Of a DNA stretch of 48,122 nucleotides, positions 39,068 to 47,161 are shown piece by piece. The translations under genes and the position numbers were made by a program. The stretch covers positions 1-48,122 of the forward strand of contig PKQR01000002.1 in the NCBI GenBank assembly GCA_017578085.1, read 5' to 3'. Source of the DNA: Bacillota bacterium (GTDB lineage: Bacteria > Bacillota > Limnochordia > Limnochordales > ZCTH02-B6). The notes beneath the pieces were generated by a model. It searched no databases and was not told where the DNA came from. It saw nothing but the letters and a program-made list of their open reading frames with translations. Every line of letters begins with the position of its first letter. Position 1 is the first letter of the stretch.

Positions 39068-39529
39068 GTGGCGGCAGCGTGGCAGCCGAAAACGCCCGAC
39101 TACGCCCAGCGGGTGCGGGAAAGCTTTGCCAAGCAGCGCATCATGGCGCTGTTTGGGGCCGAACTGGTGCGGGTCGAGCCGGGCCTGGTCGAGATCCGGC
39201 TGCCGTTTCGCCCGGAGCTGACCCAGCAGCACGGCTACCTGCACGCGGCGGCGGTGACCGCCATCGCGGACAGCGCCTGCGGCTACGCCGCCTTGACCTT
39301 GATGCCTGCCGGAGCCGAAGTGCTCAGTGTAGAGTTCAAAATCAACCTGCTGGCGCCGGCCAAGGGAGATGCGTTTTTGGCCCGCGGCCGGGTGGTGCGG
39401 CCGGGCCGCACCATCACGGTCTGCGCCGGCGACGTGGTGGCTTACGGCGCCGATGGCGAAACGGTGGTGGCCACCATGCTCGCCACCATGATCCAGGTGG
39501 GGGCCCGGACTGAGGGAGACCGGGCCTGA
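39068..39529 (+). CDS. PaaI-type hotdog thioesterase
   Basis: The 153-residue product has the hotdog fold pattern: ELTQQHGYLHAAAVTAIADSACGYAAL (residues about 50-78), with the central helix and HG start, LSVEFKINLLAPAKGD and GRVVRPGRTITVCAGDV. These match acyl-CoA thioesterases of the PaaI/YigI type. GTG 39068 has AGGAGGTG about eight bases upstream and lies 13 bases after the HD gene. Its substrate is not clear from sequence. It ends the yajC group; secD has its own promoter. Confidence 0.88.
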   Translation: MAAAWQPKTPDYAQRVRESFAKQRIMALFGAELVRVEPGLVEIRLPFRPELTQQHGYLHAAAVTAIADSACGYAALTLMPAGAEVLSVEFKINLLAPAKGDAFLARGRVVRPGRTITVCAGDVVAYGADGETVVATMLATMIQVGARTEGDRA

Positions 39530-39576
39530 GGGCAGCCGGCGCCGGCGCGGCGGCCTGCGGGGCGAAGTTGTCGAAA

Positions 39577-39605
39577 TTGACAAGCCCTGGACCCGGCATT
39601 ATAAT
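39577..39605 (+). promoter_or_regulatory. perfect consensus sigma-A promoter of secD
   Basis: TTGACA at 39577-39582, exactly 17 bases, then TATAAT at 39600-39605: a 12 of 12 match with optimal spacing, unusual in such GC-rich DNA. The start would be near 39612, leaving a leader of about 83 bases before secD. Confidence 0.9.
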
Positions 39606-39694
39606 GTCTGCGTGTGCCGCAAGGACGGCCTGGTGCCGTTTTTTGGCCCCCAAGCGGCGCCGGCGTCCATTCGCAAGCGAGGGAGGAACAGAGG

Positions 39695-40903
39695 TTGCCC
39701 CGCGGGAACATCGTGCGCATCGCGGTCATCCTCGTGATCCTCGCGGTCACGGGTGTGGTCTTATATCGTTTTCCGATGCAATTGGGCCTCGATCTGCAAG
39801 GCGGGGTCCACATCGTTTTGGAAGCGCGGGAGACCGCCAGCACTCCCGTCACCGACGAGGCCATGGAGCGGGCGATGGCCATTATTGATCGCCGGATCAA
39901 CGCGCTGGGGGTCGCCGAGCCCGTCATCCAGCGCGAGGGTTCCCGGCGCATCGTGGTAGAGCTGCCCGGCGTGACCGACCAGCAGCAGGCGGTGGACGTC
40001 ATCGGGCGCACCGCACAGCTGGAGATCAAGGATCCTCTTGGGCGCACGGTGCTGACGGGCGCGGACTTGGCTGACGCTCGCCTTGGCGTCGACCGGTTCG
40101 GGCGGCCGGCCGTCGACGTGGAGTTCACCCCCGAAGGCGCCGCCCGCTTCGCCCAGCTCACCACCTTGTATGTCGGCCAGCCCATCCCGCATCTCTTGGA
40201 CGGCGAGCTCCTGGTCGCCCCCGTTGTCCAGGAGCCCATCACTTCCGGCCAAGGGCAAATCACCGGCAACTTCACCTACGAGGAAGCCCGCAACCTGGCC
40301 ATCCTATTGAAAGCCGGTTCGTTGCCGGTGCCGCTGGAAGTGGTGGAGATGCGCAACGTCGGCCCGACCCTCGGGAAGGAATCCATCGACCGCAGCCTGC
40401 GGGCCGGCATCGCGGGGCTTGTGCTGGTCGTTCTCTACATGATCATGTTCTACCGGCTGCCGGGACTCTTGGCTGACCTGGCCCTGGGCGTCTACATCCT
40501 GCTGGTCCTCGCATTGTTGGCCGGCCTGCATGCCACCTTGACCCTGCCGGGCATCGCCGGTTTCATCTTGTCGGTGGGCATGGCGGTGGACGCAAACGTC
40601 ATCATTTATGAACGCATCAAGGATGAGCTCCGGGCCGGCAAGCGGATCCGGGCTGCCATTCGGGCCGGCTTCCACCGGGCTTTCAGCGCCATCCTGGACG
40701 CCAACGTGACGACCATCATCGCCGCCGCCGTCCTGTTCTTCTTGGGCACGGGCCCGGTGAAAGGCTTCGCGGTCACGTTGAGCCTGGGTGTGGCGGCCAG
40801 CATGTTCACGGCCATCGTCGTCACCCGGTGGCTGCTCGAAGCGGCGGTGGACACCAACCCGCAGGGTACGGCCCGCTACTTTGGTGTCCGGGAGGCAGCC
40901 TGA
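39695..40903 (+). CDS. secD: protein translocase subunit SecD
   Basis: SecD uses the proton gradient to complete protein export with SecF and SecYEG. The 402-residue product has an N-terminal membrane helix (about 6-22), GLDLQGGVHIVLEA, a compact periplasmic-type P1 domain to about 210, GKESIDRSLRAG, and five further membrane helices with LADLALGVYILLVLAL, GFILSVGMAVDANVIIYERI and the end block DANVTTIIAAAVLFFLGTG. The P1 region is shorter than in E. coli SecD, as usual in Bacillota. TTG 39695 is chosen because GGGAGG (39681-39686) is eight bases upstream; a longer frame at 39614 begins near the RNA start and is unlikely. Confidence 0.96.
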   Translation: MPRGNIVRIAVILVILAVTGVVLYRFPMQLGLDLQGGVHIVLEARETASTPVTDEAMERAMAIIDRRINALGVAEPVIQREGSRRIVVELPGVTDQQQAVDVIGRTAQLEIKDPLGRTVLTGADLADARLGVDRFGRPAVDVEFTPEGAARFAQLTTLYVGQPIPHLLDGELLVAPVVQEPITSGQGQITGNFTYEEARNLAILLKAGSLPVPLEVVEMRNVGPTLGKESIDRSLRAGIAGLVLVVLYMIMFYRLPGLLADLALGVYILLVLALLAGLHATLTLPGIAGFILSVGMAVDANVIIYERIKDELRAGKRIRAAIRAGFHRAFSAILDANVTTIIAAAVLFFLGTGPVKGFAVTLSLGVAASMFTAIVVTRWLLEAAVDTNPQGTARYFGVREAA

Positions 40904-40907
40904 CCCC

Positions 40908-41822
40908 ATGGGACAGACGCGTATCAACTTCATGCGCTATGGCAAGGCGACGCTGACCTTGTCGGCCGTTCTCGTCGTTCTCAGCCTCATCAGCCTGGGC
41001 GTCCGGGGCCTCAACCTGGGCATCGACTTCACGGGCGGCACCTTGTTGGAGCGGCAGCTGGGCCGGCCGGTGACGGCCGACGACGTCCGGCAAGTCTTGG
41101 CCAGCCCACAGTTGGCCGACCTGGACGTGGCGGGAGCCGTCATCCAGCCGTTGGACGATCCCCACGACGTGCTCATCCGGACGCGCCCTTTGAGCAGCCA
41201 GGAGATTGAGCGGGTCGACGCGGCCTTAGGCGACGCCTTTGGCAGCGTGGAGATCCTGCGCACGGAGCTGGTGGGACCCGTCGTCGGTGCGGAGCTGGTG
41301 CGGCGAGCGCTCTTGGCCGTCGCCCTCGCTTCGCTCGGGATTCTGGTTTACGTCTCCTTGCGGTTTGAGTTCAAGTTCGCCGTCGCGGCGATCGCGGCTC
41401 TCTTGCACGACGCCATCATCGCCACGGGCGTCGTTTCGGCGCTGGGGGTAGAGGTCAACAGCCCCTTCATCGCGGCCATCCTCACGGTCATCGGGTACTC
41501 GCTCAACGCCACCATCGTCATCTTTGACCGGGTGCGGGAAAACCTGCGGATCCGCAAAGGCGAATCCCTCTTCGACTTGTTGAACCGCAGTCTTAATGAG
41601 ACGCTGGCCCGCACCATCCACACGAGCGCCACCACGCTCTTGGCCCTCGTCACCTTGTTCATCTTTGGCGGCAGCACTTTGCGGGACTTCATCCTGGTGC
41701 TTCTGGTGGGCTTGACCGTCGGCACCTACTCGTCCATGATGGTGGCCAACCCCTTGTGGTGGCTCTGGAAGGAGCGGGAGGAGCGCAGGCGGGCTGAGGC
41801 GAGCCCCGCTCCCGTCCGCTAG
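40908..41822 (+). CDS. secF: protein translocase subunit SecF
   Basis: SecF partners SecD. The 304-residue product has a first membrane helix (about 16-34), GLNLGIDFTGGTLLE, a small extracytoplasmic domain to about 125, GPVVGAELVRRALLAVALA, the H-D segment LLHDAIIATGVVSALG, IGYSLNATIVIFDRVRENLR and a last helix before a charged tail, all standard. ATG 40908 lies four bases after the secD stop; GGGAGG is 13 bases away, so coupling with secD probably helps. No fusion with SecD, unlike B. subtilis. Confidence 0.96.
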   Translation: MGQTRINFMRYGKATLTLSAVLVVLSLISLGVRGLNLGIDFTGGTLLERQLGRPVTADDVRQVLASPQLADLDVAGAVIQPLDDPHDVLIRTRPLSSQEIERVDAALGDAFGSVEILRTELVGPVVGAELVRRALLAVALASLGILVYVSLRFEFKFAVAAIAALLHDAIIATGVVSALGVEVNSPFIAAILTVIGYSLNATIVIFDRVRENLRIRKGESLFDLLNRSLNETLARTIHTSATTLLALVTLFIFGGSTLRDFILVLLVGLTVGTYSSMMVANPLWWLWKEREERRRAEASPAPVR

Positions 41823-41835
41823 GCGGTGAGGGCTG

Positions 41836-43503
41836 GTGCCTTTCGGCTTTATGCAGCGGCGCTATCGGCACCTGCGCCGCTACCGGCAGATCGTGGAGGT
41901 CCTGCTGCGCTACGGCTTCGGCTATTTCCTGGCGCAGCTGGACCTCCAGCACCTTATCCCGTTCCGCCGGCGCCTCATGCCGCCAGCCCCGCCTGAGCAA
42001 ACCCGGGGCGCGCGCTTGCGTTCAGCCCTGGAAACGCTGGGTCCTACCTTCATCAAGCTTGGCCAGATCTTGAGCACCCGCCCTGACATCGTCCCCGAGG
42101 ACATCGCCGCGGAATTGTCCCTGCTGCAGGATCACGTTCCCCCAGTGGACGTGCAGGACATCATCCGGGAAGTGGAGCGGGAGTTGGGCCGGCCGCTGGA
42201 GGACGCCTTCGCCTTGTTTGAGACAGAGCCGTTGGCCGCGGCTTCCATCGGCCAGGTCCACCGGGCCGTGCTGCGGGACGGTTCCCGCGTCGTCGTCAAG
42301 GTGCGGCGCCCCGGCGTCGAGGAGCTGATCGCCACCGACCTGGAGATCCTGGCGAGCGTGGCCGAGCTCATCGAGGATCGGCTCCGCCCGGAGCGGTTCA
42401 GCCCGCGGGAGTTTGTGGATGAGTTTAGCCGGATCTTGCGCCGCGAGATGGATTACCACCTGGAAGCGGGGAATATCGAGCGCTTCCGGCGGGCGTGGGC
42501 CGATGAGCGGCGCGTCCGCATCCCCAAAGTGTACTGGGAGCTGACCACTTCGCGCGTGCTGGTCATGGAATACCTCCAGGGTGTCAAGGTGGACGATCGG
42601 GAAGCCCTGGAGCGGCTGGGGCTCGACCCGCGGGAGGTCGCCCGGCTGGGCGCGGAAGTGTTTCTCCGCATGGTGCTTGTGGACGGCGTCTTTCACGGCG
42701 ACCCGCACCCGGGCAATTTCTTTGTCATGGACGACGGGTCGCTGGCCATCATCGATTTCGGCATCGTCGGGCGCCTTGACCAGGAGACAATGAGCGCCGT
42801 CGTTGATCTGTTTGTCGGCGTCACCCGGCGGGACACGGATCGGGTCGTGCGCGGGCTCATCCGCTTGGGCGCGCTGGGTGACGACGTCGACCTCCGGCCC
42901 GTCCGCCGGGACCTGGAGGACCTGATCGATCGCCATTACGGCAAGCCGCTGAAGCAGCTGGAGCTTGGGCCCCTCGTGCAGGAAGTGCTGCAGATCGCCC
43001 ATCGCCACCGGCTGCGGCTGCCTCCCGATCTGCTTTTGCTCGGCAAGGCCCTGGTCACCATCGAGGGCGTGGGCAAGAGCCTCGATCCCGAGTTCAACGC
43101 GCTGGAAATCGCCAAACCGTGGGCCACGGAGCTCATCCGGCGGCAGCTGGACCCGTTCGAGGTGGCCCGCAGGGCGGTGGCGGAGGGAATGGAATACCTG
43201 CAGCTCCTCGGCCACCTGCCGGGGAAAATCGACCGGTCGCTGACGCGGCTTTTGCGGGGCGAACTGCAGGTGCGCTTCCTGCACGAGGGGCTGGATCGGA
43301 CGGTGCAGCGCCTGGAGCGCACCAGCAACCGGGTGGCCATGGCCATCGTCCTCGCGGCCCTGATCATCGGTTCCGGGATCGTGCTGCAGGCGCAAGGGCC
43401 CATCTGGTGGGGCGTGCCGGCGGTGGGGGTCATCGGTTTCGTGCTGGCCGCCTTCATCGGGTTGGGACTCGTCATCGGCATCCTGCGCTCGGGACGGTTC
43501 TAA
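41836..43503 (+). CDS. AarF/UbiB-family atypical kinase
   Basis: The 555-residue product belongs to the ABC1/AarF/UbiB family of kinase-like membrane proteins linked to quinone metabolism. It has the family-specific KLGQILSTRPD (about 75-85) in place of a Gly-rich loop, AAASIGQVHRAVL, the lysine in VVVKVRRPG, EYLQGVKVDD, and the catalytic HGDPHPGNFF with metal-binding IDFGIVGRL (about 288-320). Two membrane helices close the C-terminus (about 500-550). GTG 41836 follows secF by 13 bases. Presence with class 2 PyrD fits a quinone-using cell. The precise substrate is unknown. Confidence 0.93.
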   Translation: MPFGFMQRRYRHLRRYRQIVEVLLRYGFGYFLAQLDLQHLIPFRRRLMPPAPPEQTRGARLRSALETLGPTFIKLGQILSTRPDIVPEDIAAELSLLQDHVPPVDVQDIIREVERELGRPLEDAFALFETEPLAAASIGQVHRAVLRDGSRVVVKVRRPGVEELIATDLEILASVAELIEDRLRPERFSPREFVDEFSRILRREMDYHLEAGNIERFRRAWADERRVRIPKVYWELTTSRVLVMEYLQGVKVDDREALERLGLDPREVARLGAEVFLRMVLVDGVFHGDPHPGNFFVMDDGSLAIIDFGIVGRLDQETMSAVVDLFVGVTRRDTDRVVRGLIRLGALGDDVDLRPVRRDLEDLIDRHYGKPLKQLELGPLVQEVLQIAHRHRLRLPPDLLLLGKALVTIEGVGKSLDPEFNALEIAKPWATELIRRQLDPFEVARRAVAEGMEYLQLLGHLPGKIDRSLTRLLRGELQVRFLHEGLDRTVQRLERTSNRVAMAIVLAALIIGSGIVLQAQGPIWWGVPAVGVIGFVLAAFIGLGLVIGILRSGRF

Positions 43504-43668
43504 AGGCCGGCGCCGGCGGCTGGGCAGGCGAGCTCCTCCAGACAAGGGACAGCCGTGCTGGCGGCGAATCCGCAGGCAGAGCTTGGCACCGATGGGCAGG
43601 GAAGGGGCCCGGCGGCAGCGAAGTGCCAGTTGATGCCAGGAGCGCCGCGCGGTCGGGGGGACCCATCG

Positions 43669-44001
43669 GTGCAGTTGTTGCTCATCGTCGCCTTGCTTTT
43701 CGCGCTGGGCGTGGCCGTTTTCGCGGTGCAAAACGCCGAGCCCATCACCGTCAATCTCATCCGCTGGCAGATCCAGACGTCGCTGGTCGTCGTCGTGGTC
43801 GGTTCGGCGGCGGCCGGAGCACTGGTGGCCTGGCTCATCGGGTTGATCCGCCAAGTCCGGGCCTCGTGGCGGATCCGCCAGCTCCAAAACCAAGTCCACC
43901 GGCTCGAGCAAAAGCTTCAGCAGCTGGAGCAGGAGCGGGCCGCGCTCAAGGACGAGGGGCGCCCGGCCGACCGCCCGCACTCATCTCCGCCTTCCCTTTG
44001 A
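43669..44001 (+). CDS. LapA-family membrane protein (DUF1049)
   Basis: The 110-residue product has two membrane helices (about 2-18 and 36-60) with the VQNAEPITVNLIRWQI loop between them, the LapA/YrvD hallmark, and a C-terminal coiled coil (about 70-98, RQLQNQVHRLEQKLQQLEQE). LapA proteins assist membrane or envelope assembly; B. subtilis yrvD occupies the same place before recJ. GTG 43669 follows a poly-G site; ATG 43633 is an in-frame alternative that would add 12 residues. It lies 23 bases before recJ. Confidence 0.88.
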   Translation: MQLLLIVALLFALGVAVFAVQNAEPITVNLIRWQIQTSLVVVVVGSAAAGALVAWLIGLIRQVRASWRIRQLQNQVHRLEQKLQQLEQERAALKDEGRPADRPHSSPPSL

Positions 44002-44024
44002 TGTTCGTTTGCAGGTGAGCCCCC

Positions 44025-46640
44025 ATGCAGCTGCACACCGTCTGGAAGATGAGCCCGCCCCCGGACGAGGCGGCGGCGGCACGGCTTGAGCGGGAAGCGG
44101 GCGTTTCCCGGGTGCTGGCGCGCCTTCTGGCCGTGCGCGGGTTTACGGACCCTGCCGCGGTGCGGGCCTTGCTAAAACCGGGTCCATCGGCCCTTCACGA
44201 TCCGTGGCTGCTGCCCGACATGCACCGGGCCGTGGATCGCCTGGCGCGCGCCTTGGCCGCCGGGGAACCGGTGGCGGTGTACGGCGACTACGACGTGGAC
44301 GGCCAGACCAGCGTCGCCCTCCTGGTGCGGGAGCTCGCGCGGCTGGGCGTTGCCGCCCGGTGGTATATCCCGGAGCGCCAGACGGAAGGTTACGGCCTCA
44401 ACATGGAGGCGGTGGAGCGGCTGGCCGGAGAGGGCGTGCGGCTGCTCATCACCGTCGATTGCGGGATCCAGTCGCTGGCGGAGGTGGTCCGGGCCAACGA
44501 ACTGGGCATGGACGTGATCGTGACGGATCACCACGAGCCCGGGCCCGTGCTGCCTGACGCGGTGGCCGTCGTAAACCCCAAGCGGGCCGACAGCCGGTAT
44601 CCTTTCCGGGAGCTGGCCGGCGTCGGCGTCACGTATAAGCTCCTGACGGCGCTGGGCCAGCGCCTGGCCCGGCCCGTGCCCGGCGAGGACGCTGTCGAGC
44701 TCGTCGCGCTGGGAACCATCGCGGACGTGTGTCCATTGCTGGACGAAAACCGGGCGCTGGTACGGGCCGGTTTGGAGCGCATGCGGAATCGCCCGTCGGT
44801 GGGCGTGGCCGCCCTGGCCCGCGTCGCCGGCTTAGACCTCGGCCGTGTCAACGCGACCCAGGTGGCGTTTGTCCTGGCCCCCAGGCTCAACGCCGCGGGG
44901 CGTATCAGCCACGCCCGCCTAGGCGTCCAGCTGCTTTTGAGCGAGGACATGGCGCTGGCAAGTCCCCTGGCGGAGCAGCTGGACGAAGCCAACCGCGCCC
45001 GGCAGCAGGTCGAGGCCGAGATCCTCGACGCCGCCGTGGCTCAGGTGGAACGGGAGAATCTCTTGGCCGACTGGGTGCTGGTGGTGGCCGGGGAAGGCTG
45101 GCACCCCGGGGTGATCGGCATCGTGGCGGGGCGCCTGGCAGAGCGGTTTGCCCGTCCGGCCGTGGTGGTGGCCCTGGAGGGAGAGGAGGGCAAAGGGTCC
45201 GCCCGCAGCATCCCGGGGTTTGATTTGTTCGCCGCCTTGAGCGGGTGTGCCGACCTCCTGATTCGCTTCGGAGGCCATGCCATGGCGGCCGGGCTCACCG
45301 TGTCCCGTACGGCGCTGGCCGCCTTTCGCGAACGCATCAACAAGCTGGCGGCCCAGGTGCTAGGGCCGGCGGACCTCCTGCCTAGGGTCGAGGTCGATCT
45401 TGAGGTGGGACTCGACCAGGTCGACGAGCGGCTGGTGCGGGAGCTGGACGCCCTGGCGCCCTTTGGTCCGGGAAATCCGACGCCGGTCCTGGCCGCCCGC
45501 GGGGTGCGGGTGCTCGGAGCGCGGACTGTAGGGGCCTCAGGCGACCACCTCAAGCTCACCCTGCGCTGCCCCAACTCAGGCCAAGTTCTTGAGGCCATCG
45601 CGTTTGGTGCAGGGGCCCTGCTGCACGCCGCTTCGCCGGGAACCGAGCTCGATGTGGCCTTTACGCCCCAGCTCAACGAGGGCTTTGGCCCGGCGCGGGT
45701 AGAGCTCTTGCTCCGATCGCTGCGGGCCCCTGAGGCGAGCGCCGAGGTGGCGGCCGCGCTGGAGGGGAAACCCGAGCCGCACCCGGTAGCCCCCATTGTG
45801 ACCTTGCGCCCAGGGCCGGTGCCGGTGGCCGATCGCCGGGCAGGGGCGCCGCGGCACCCGCTGGCCCGCACCGCCTACATGGCTGCCCTCGCGGCCACTG
45901 GCGCCCGCATCGTGGCTTTGACCGGCGTTGGCGACGATCCCCGGGCCTTGGCCTGGGCGGCGGGCGCGATGGTCAGGGAGGAGGCGCCCGTGGCCACTCA
46001 CCTCGTTCCTGCCCCGGCGGCGCGCATTACCGTTTTGGACGGAGAGGCGTTGGCCGTCAACGGGGAACAGCTGGTGCCCTGGCCCGGGCGCGGACACCTC
46101 ATCTTGTTTGGGCTGCCGGTGGACGACGAAGCCTTGTGGCGGCTGTTGGCGGCGGCGGCGCTGGCGCCGGGCTGGACCATTCACCTGGCGTACAACGAGG
46201 CGGTGCTGCAAGAGGCCGCGGCTCACCTGGAGCGCTGCTACCCGGGCCAAGAGAGCCTGCGCTGGGTCTACCGGGCGGTAGCGGCCTTGGCCGAGCGCAG
46301 CCAGGGCGTCGTTCCTCCGGCCGAGGCCGTGGCGGCCCTCATGCACGAGCGCTGGCCCGGGCTCGTCTCGGTCTCCGGGGTGGAGTACGCGCTGGCAGTT
46401 TTCGCGGAGCTGGGGCTTGTGCATGGCGAACCGCCGGGACCCGTACGGCTGGCCCCGCGGCCTCCCGCCAAGGTGGACGTCGGTCTTTCCGCGCGATATA
46501 ATGACGGTGTCAAGAGGAAACAGGCGTTTGCCGCGGTGAGCCGGATGGCACTGGAGGCCAGTCCGGCCCGTTTGATTGCGCTGGCTGCCGAGAGGAGCGA
46601 ATTGAATGGACTTGCGGTCGCTGATCCGCGAGGTGCCTGA
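44025..46640 (+). CDS. recJ: single-stranded-DNA-specific exonuclease RecJ
   Basis: RecJ is a 5'-3' exonuclease for recombination and mismatch repair. The 871-residue product has DHH motif I YGDYDVDG (87-93; D88, D90, D92), motif II VDCGIQS, motif III TDHHEPG, NPKRADSRYPF, IADVCPLLDENR, and the DHHA1 motifs EGWHPGVIGIVAGRL and GGHAMAAGL. An OB-like domain follows (about 465-555). The last 310 residues are a Bacillota-type extension, longer than E. coli RecJ (577). ATG 44025 has CAGGTGAG upstream. The gene overlaps apt by 35 bases. Confidence 0.95.
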   Translation: MQLHTVWKMSPPPDEAAAARLEREAGVSRVLARLLAVRGFTDPAAVRALLKPGPSALHDPWLLPDMHRAVDRLARALAAGEPVAVYGDYDVDGQTSVALLVRELARLGVAARWYIPERQTEGYGLNMEAVERLAGEGVRLLITVDCGIQSLAEVVRANELGMDVIVTDHHEPGPVLPDAVAVVNPKRADSRYPFRELAGVGVTYKLLTALGQRLARPVPGEDAVELVALGTIADVCPLLDENRALVRAGLERMRNRPSVGVAALARVAGLDLGRVNATQVAFVLAPRLNAAGRISHARLGVQLLLSEDMALASPLAEQLDEANRARQQVEAEILDAAVAQVERENLLADWVLVVAGEGWHPGVIGIVAGRLAERFARPAVVVALEGEEGKGSARSIPGFDLFAALSGCADLLIRFGGHAMAAGLTVSRTALAAFRERINKLAAQVLGPADLLPRVEVDLEVGLDQVDERLVRELDALAPFGPGNPTPVLAARGVRVLGARTVGASGDHLKLTLRCPNSGQVLEAIAFGAGALLHAASPGTELDVAFTPQLNEGFGPARVELLLRSLRAPEASAEVAAALEGKPEPHPVAPIVTLRPGPVPVADRRAGAPRHPLARTAYMAALAATGARIVALTGVGDDPRALAWAAGAMVREEAPVATHLVPAPAARITVLDGEALAVNGEQLVPWPGRGHLILFGLPVDDEALWRLLAAAALAPGWTIHLAYNEAVLQEAAAHLERCYPGQESLRWVYRAVAALAERSQGVVPPAEAVAALMHERWPGLVSVSGVEYALAVFAELGLVHGEPPGPVRLAPRPPAKVDVGLSARYNDGVKRKQAFAAVSRMALEASPARLIALAAERSELNGLAVADPRGA
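46474..46502 (+). promoter_or_regulatory. probable apt promoter inside recJ
   Basis: TGGACG at 46474-46479, a 17-base spacer and a perfect TATAAT at 46497-46502 lie within the 3' end of recJ. The predicted start near 46509 leaves a leader of about 97 bases before apt. Confidence 0.55.
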
Positions 46641-47133
46641 CTTTCCCAAGCCGGGGGTCAATTTCAAGGACATTACGCCGCTTTTGACCAATGGCGAAGC
46701 GCTGCGCTACGCGGTGCAGCGCATGGCCGACCATTACCGGGACCGGAAACCGGAGCTGGTGGTCGGCGTCGAATCGCGCGGGTTTACTGTGGGCGCGCCC
46801 CTCGCCTACGAGCTGGGCGTGGGATTTGTGCTGATCCGCAAGCCCAACAAGCTGCCGGCGGAGAAAATACGCGTCGAGTATGAGCTCGAGTACGGCAAGG
46901 ATGCGCTAGAAATCCATGTGGACGCCATCCGCCCCGGCCAGCGCGTCCTGATCGTGGACGACCTTTTAGCCACCGGCGGCACGATGGAGGCCGCGGCGCG
47001 CCTGGTGGAGCAGCTCAAGGGGCAGATCGTCGGCTTTGCTTTTCTTATCGAGCTCGCGTTCCTCAAGGGCCGGGAGCGGCTCCGCAAGCTGGGGAACTAC
47101 GAGATCTTGTCGCTGGTGACGTACGAGGAGTAG
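46606..47133 (+). CDS. apt: adenine phosphoribosyltransferase
   Basis: Apt makes AMP from adenine and PRPP. The 175-residue product starts MDLRSLIREVPDFPKPGVNF, has DITPLL, GVESRGFTVGAPLAYEL, RKPNKLP and the PRPP-binding loop VLIVDDLLATGGT (114-126). ATG 46606 has GAGAGGAG about ten bases upstream and lies 35 bases inside recJ in another frame. The recJ-apt-relA order is the same as in B. subtilis. Confidence 0.97.
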   Translation: MDLRSLIREVPDFPKPGVNFKDITPLLTNGEALRYAVQRMADHYRDRKPELVVGVESRGFTVGAPLAYELGVGFVLIRKPNKLPAEKIRVEYELEYGKDALEIHVDAIRPGQRVLIVDDLLATGGTMEAAARLVEQLKGQIVGFAFLIELAFLKGRERLRKLGNYEILSLVTYEE

Positions 47134-47161
47134 CCGGGACAGGCGGCCGGCGGGGGATGCA

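Noticed and set aside
39614..39694. Longer secD start at 39614
   Set aside because: It would lie at the very 5' end of the predicted RNA, adds 27 residues unlike SecD, and lacks a ribosome site; TTG 39695 is better supported.
43119..44018. A 299-codon plus-strand frame across the kinase end and lapA
   Set aside because: It is a Gly/Arg/Ala-rich shadow overlapping two well-supported genes.
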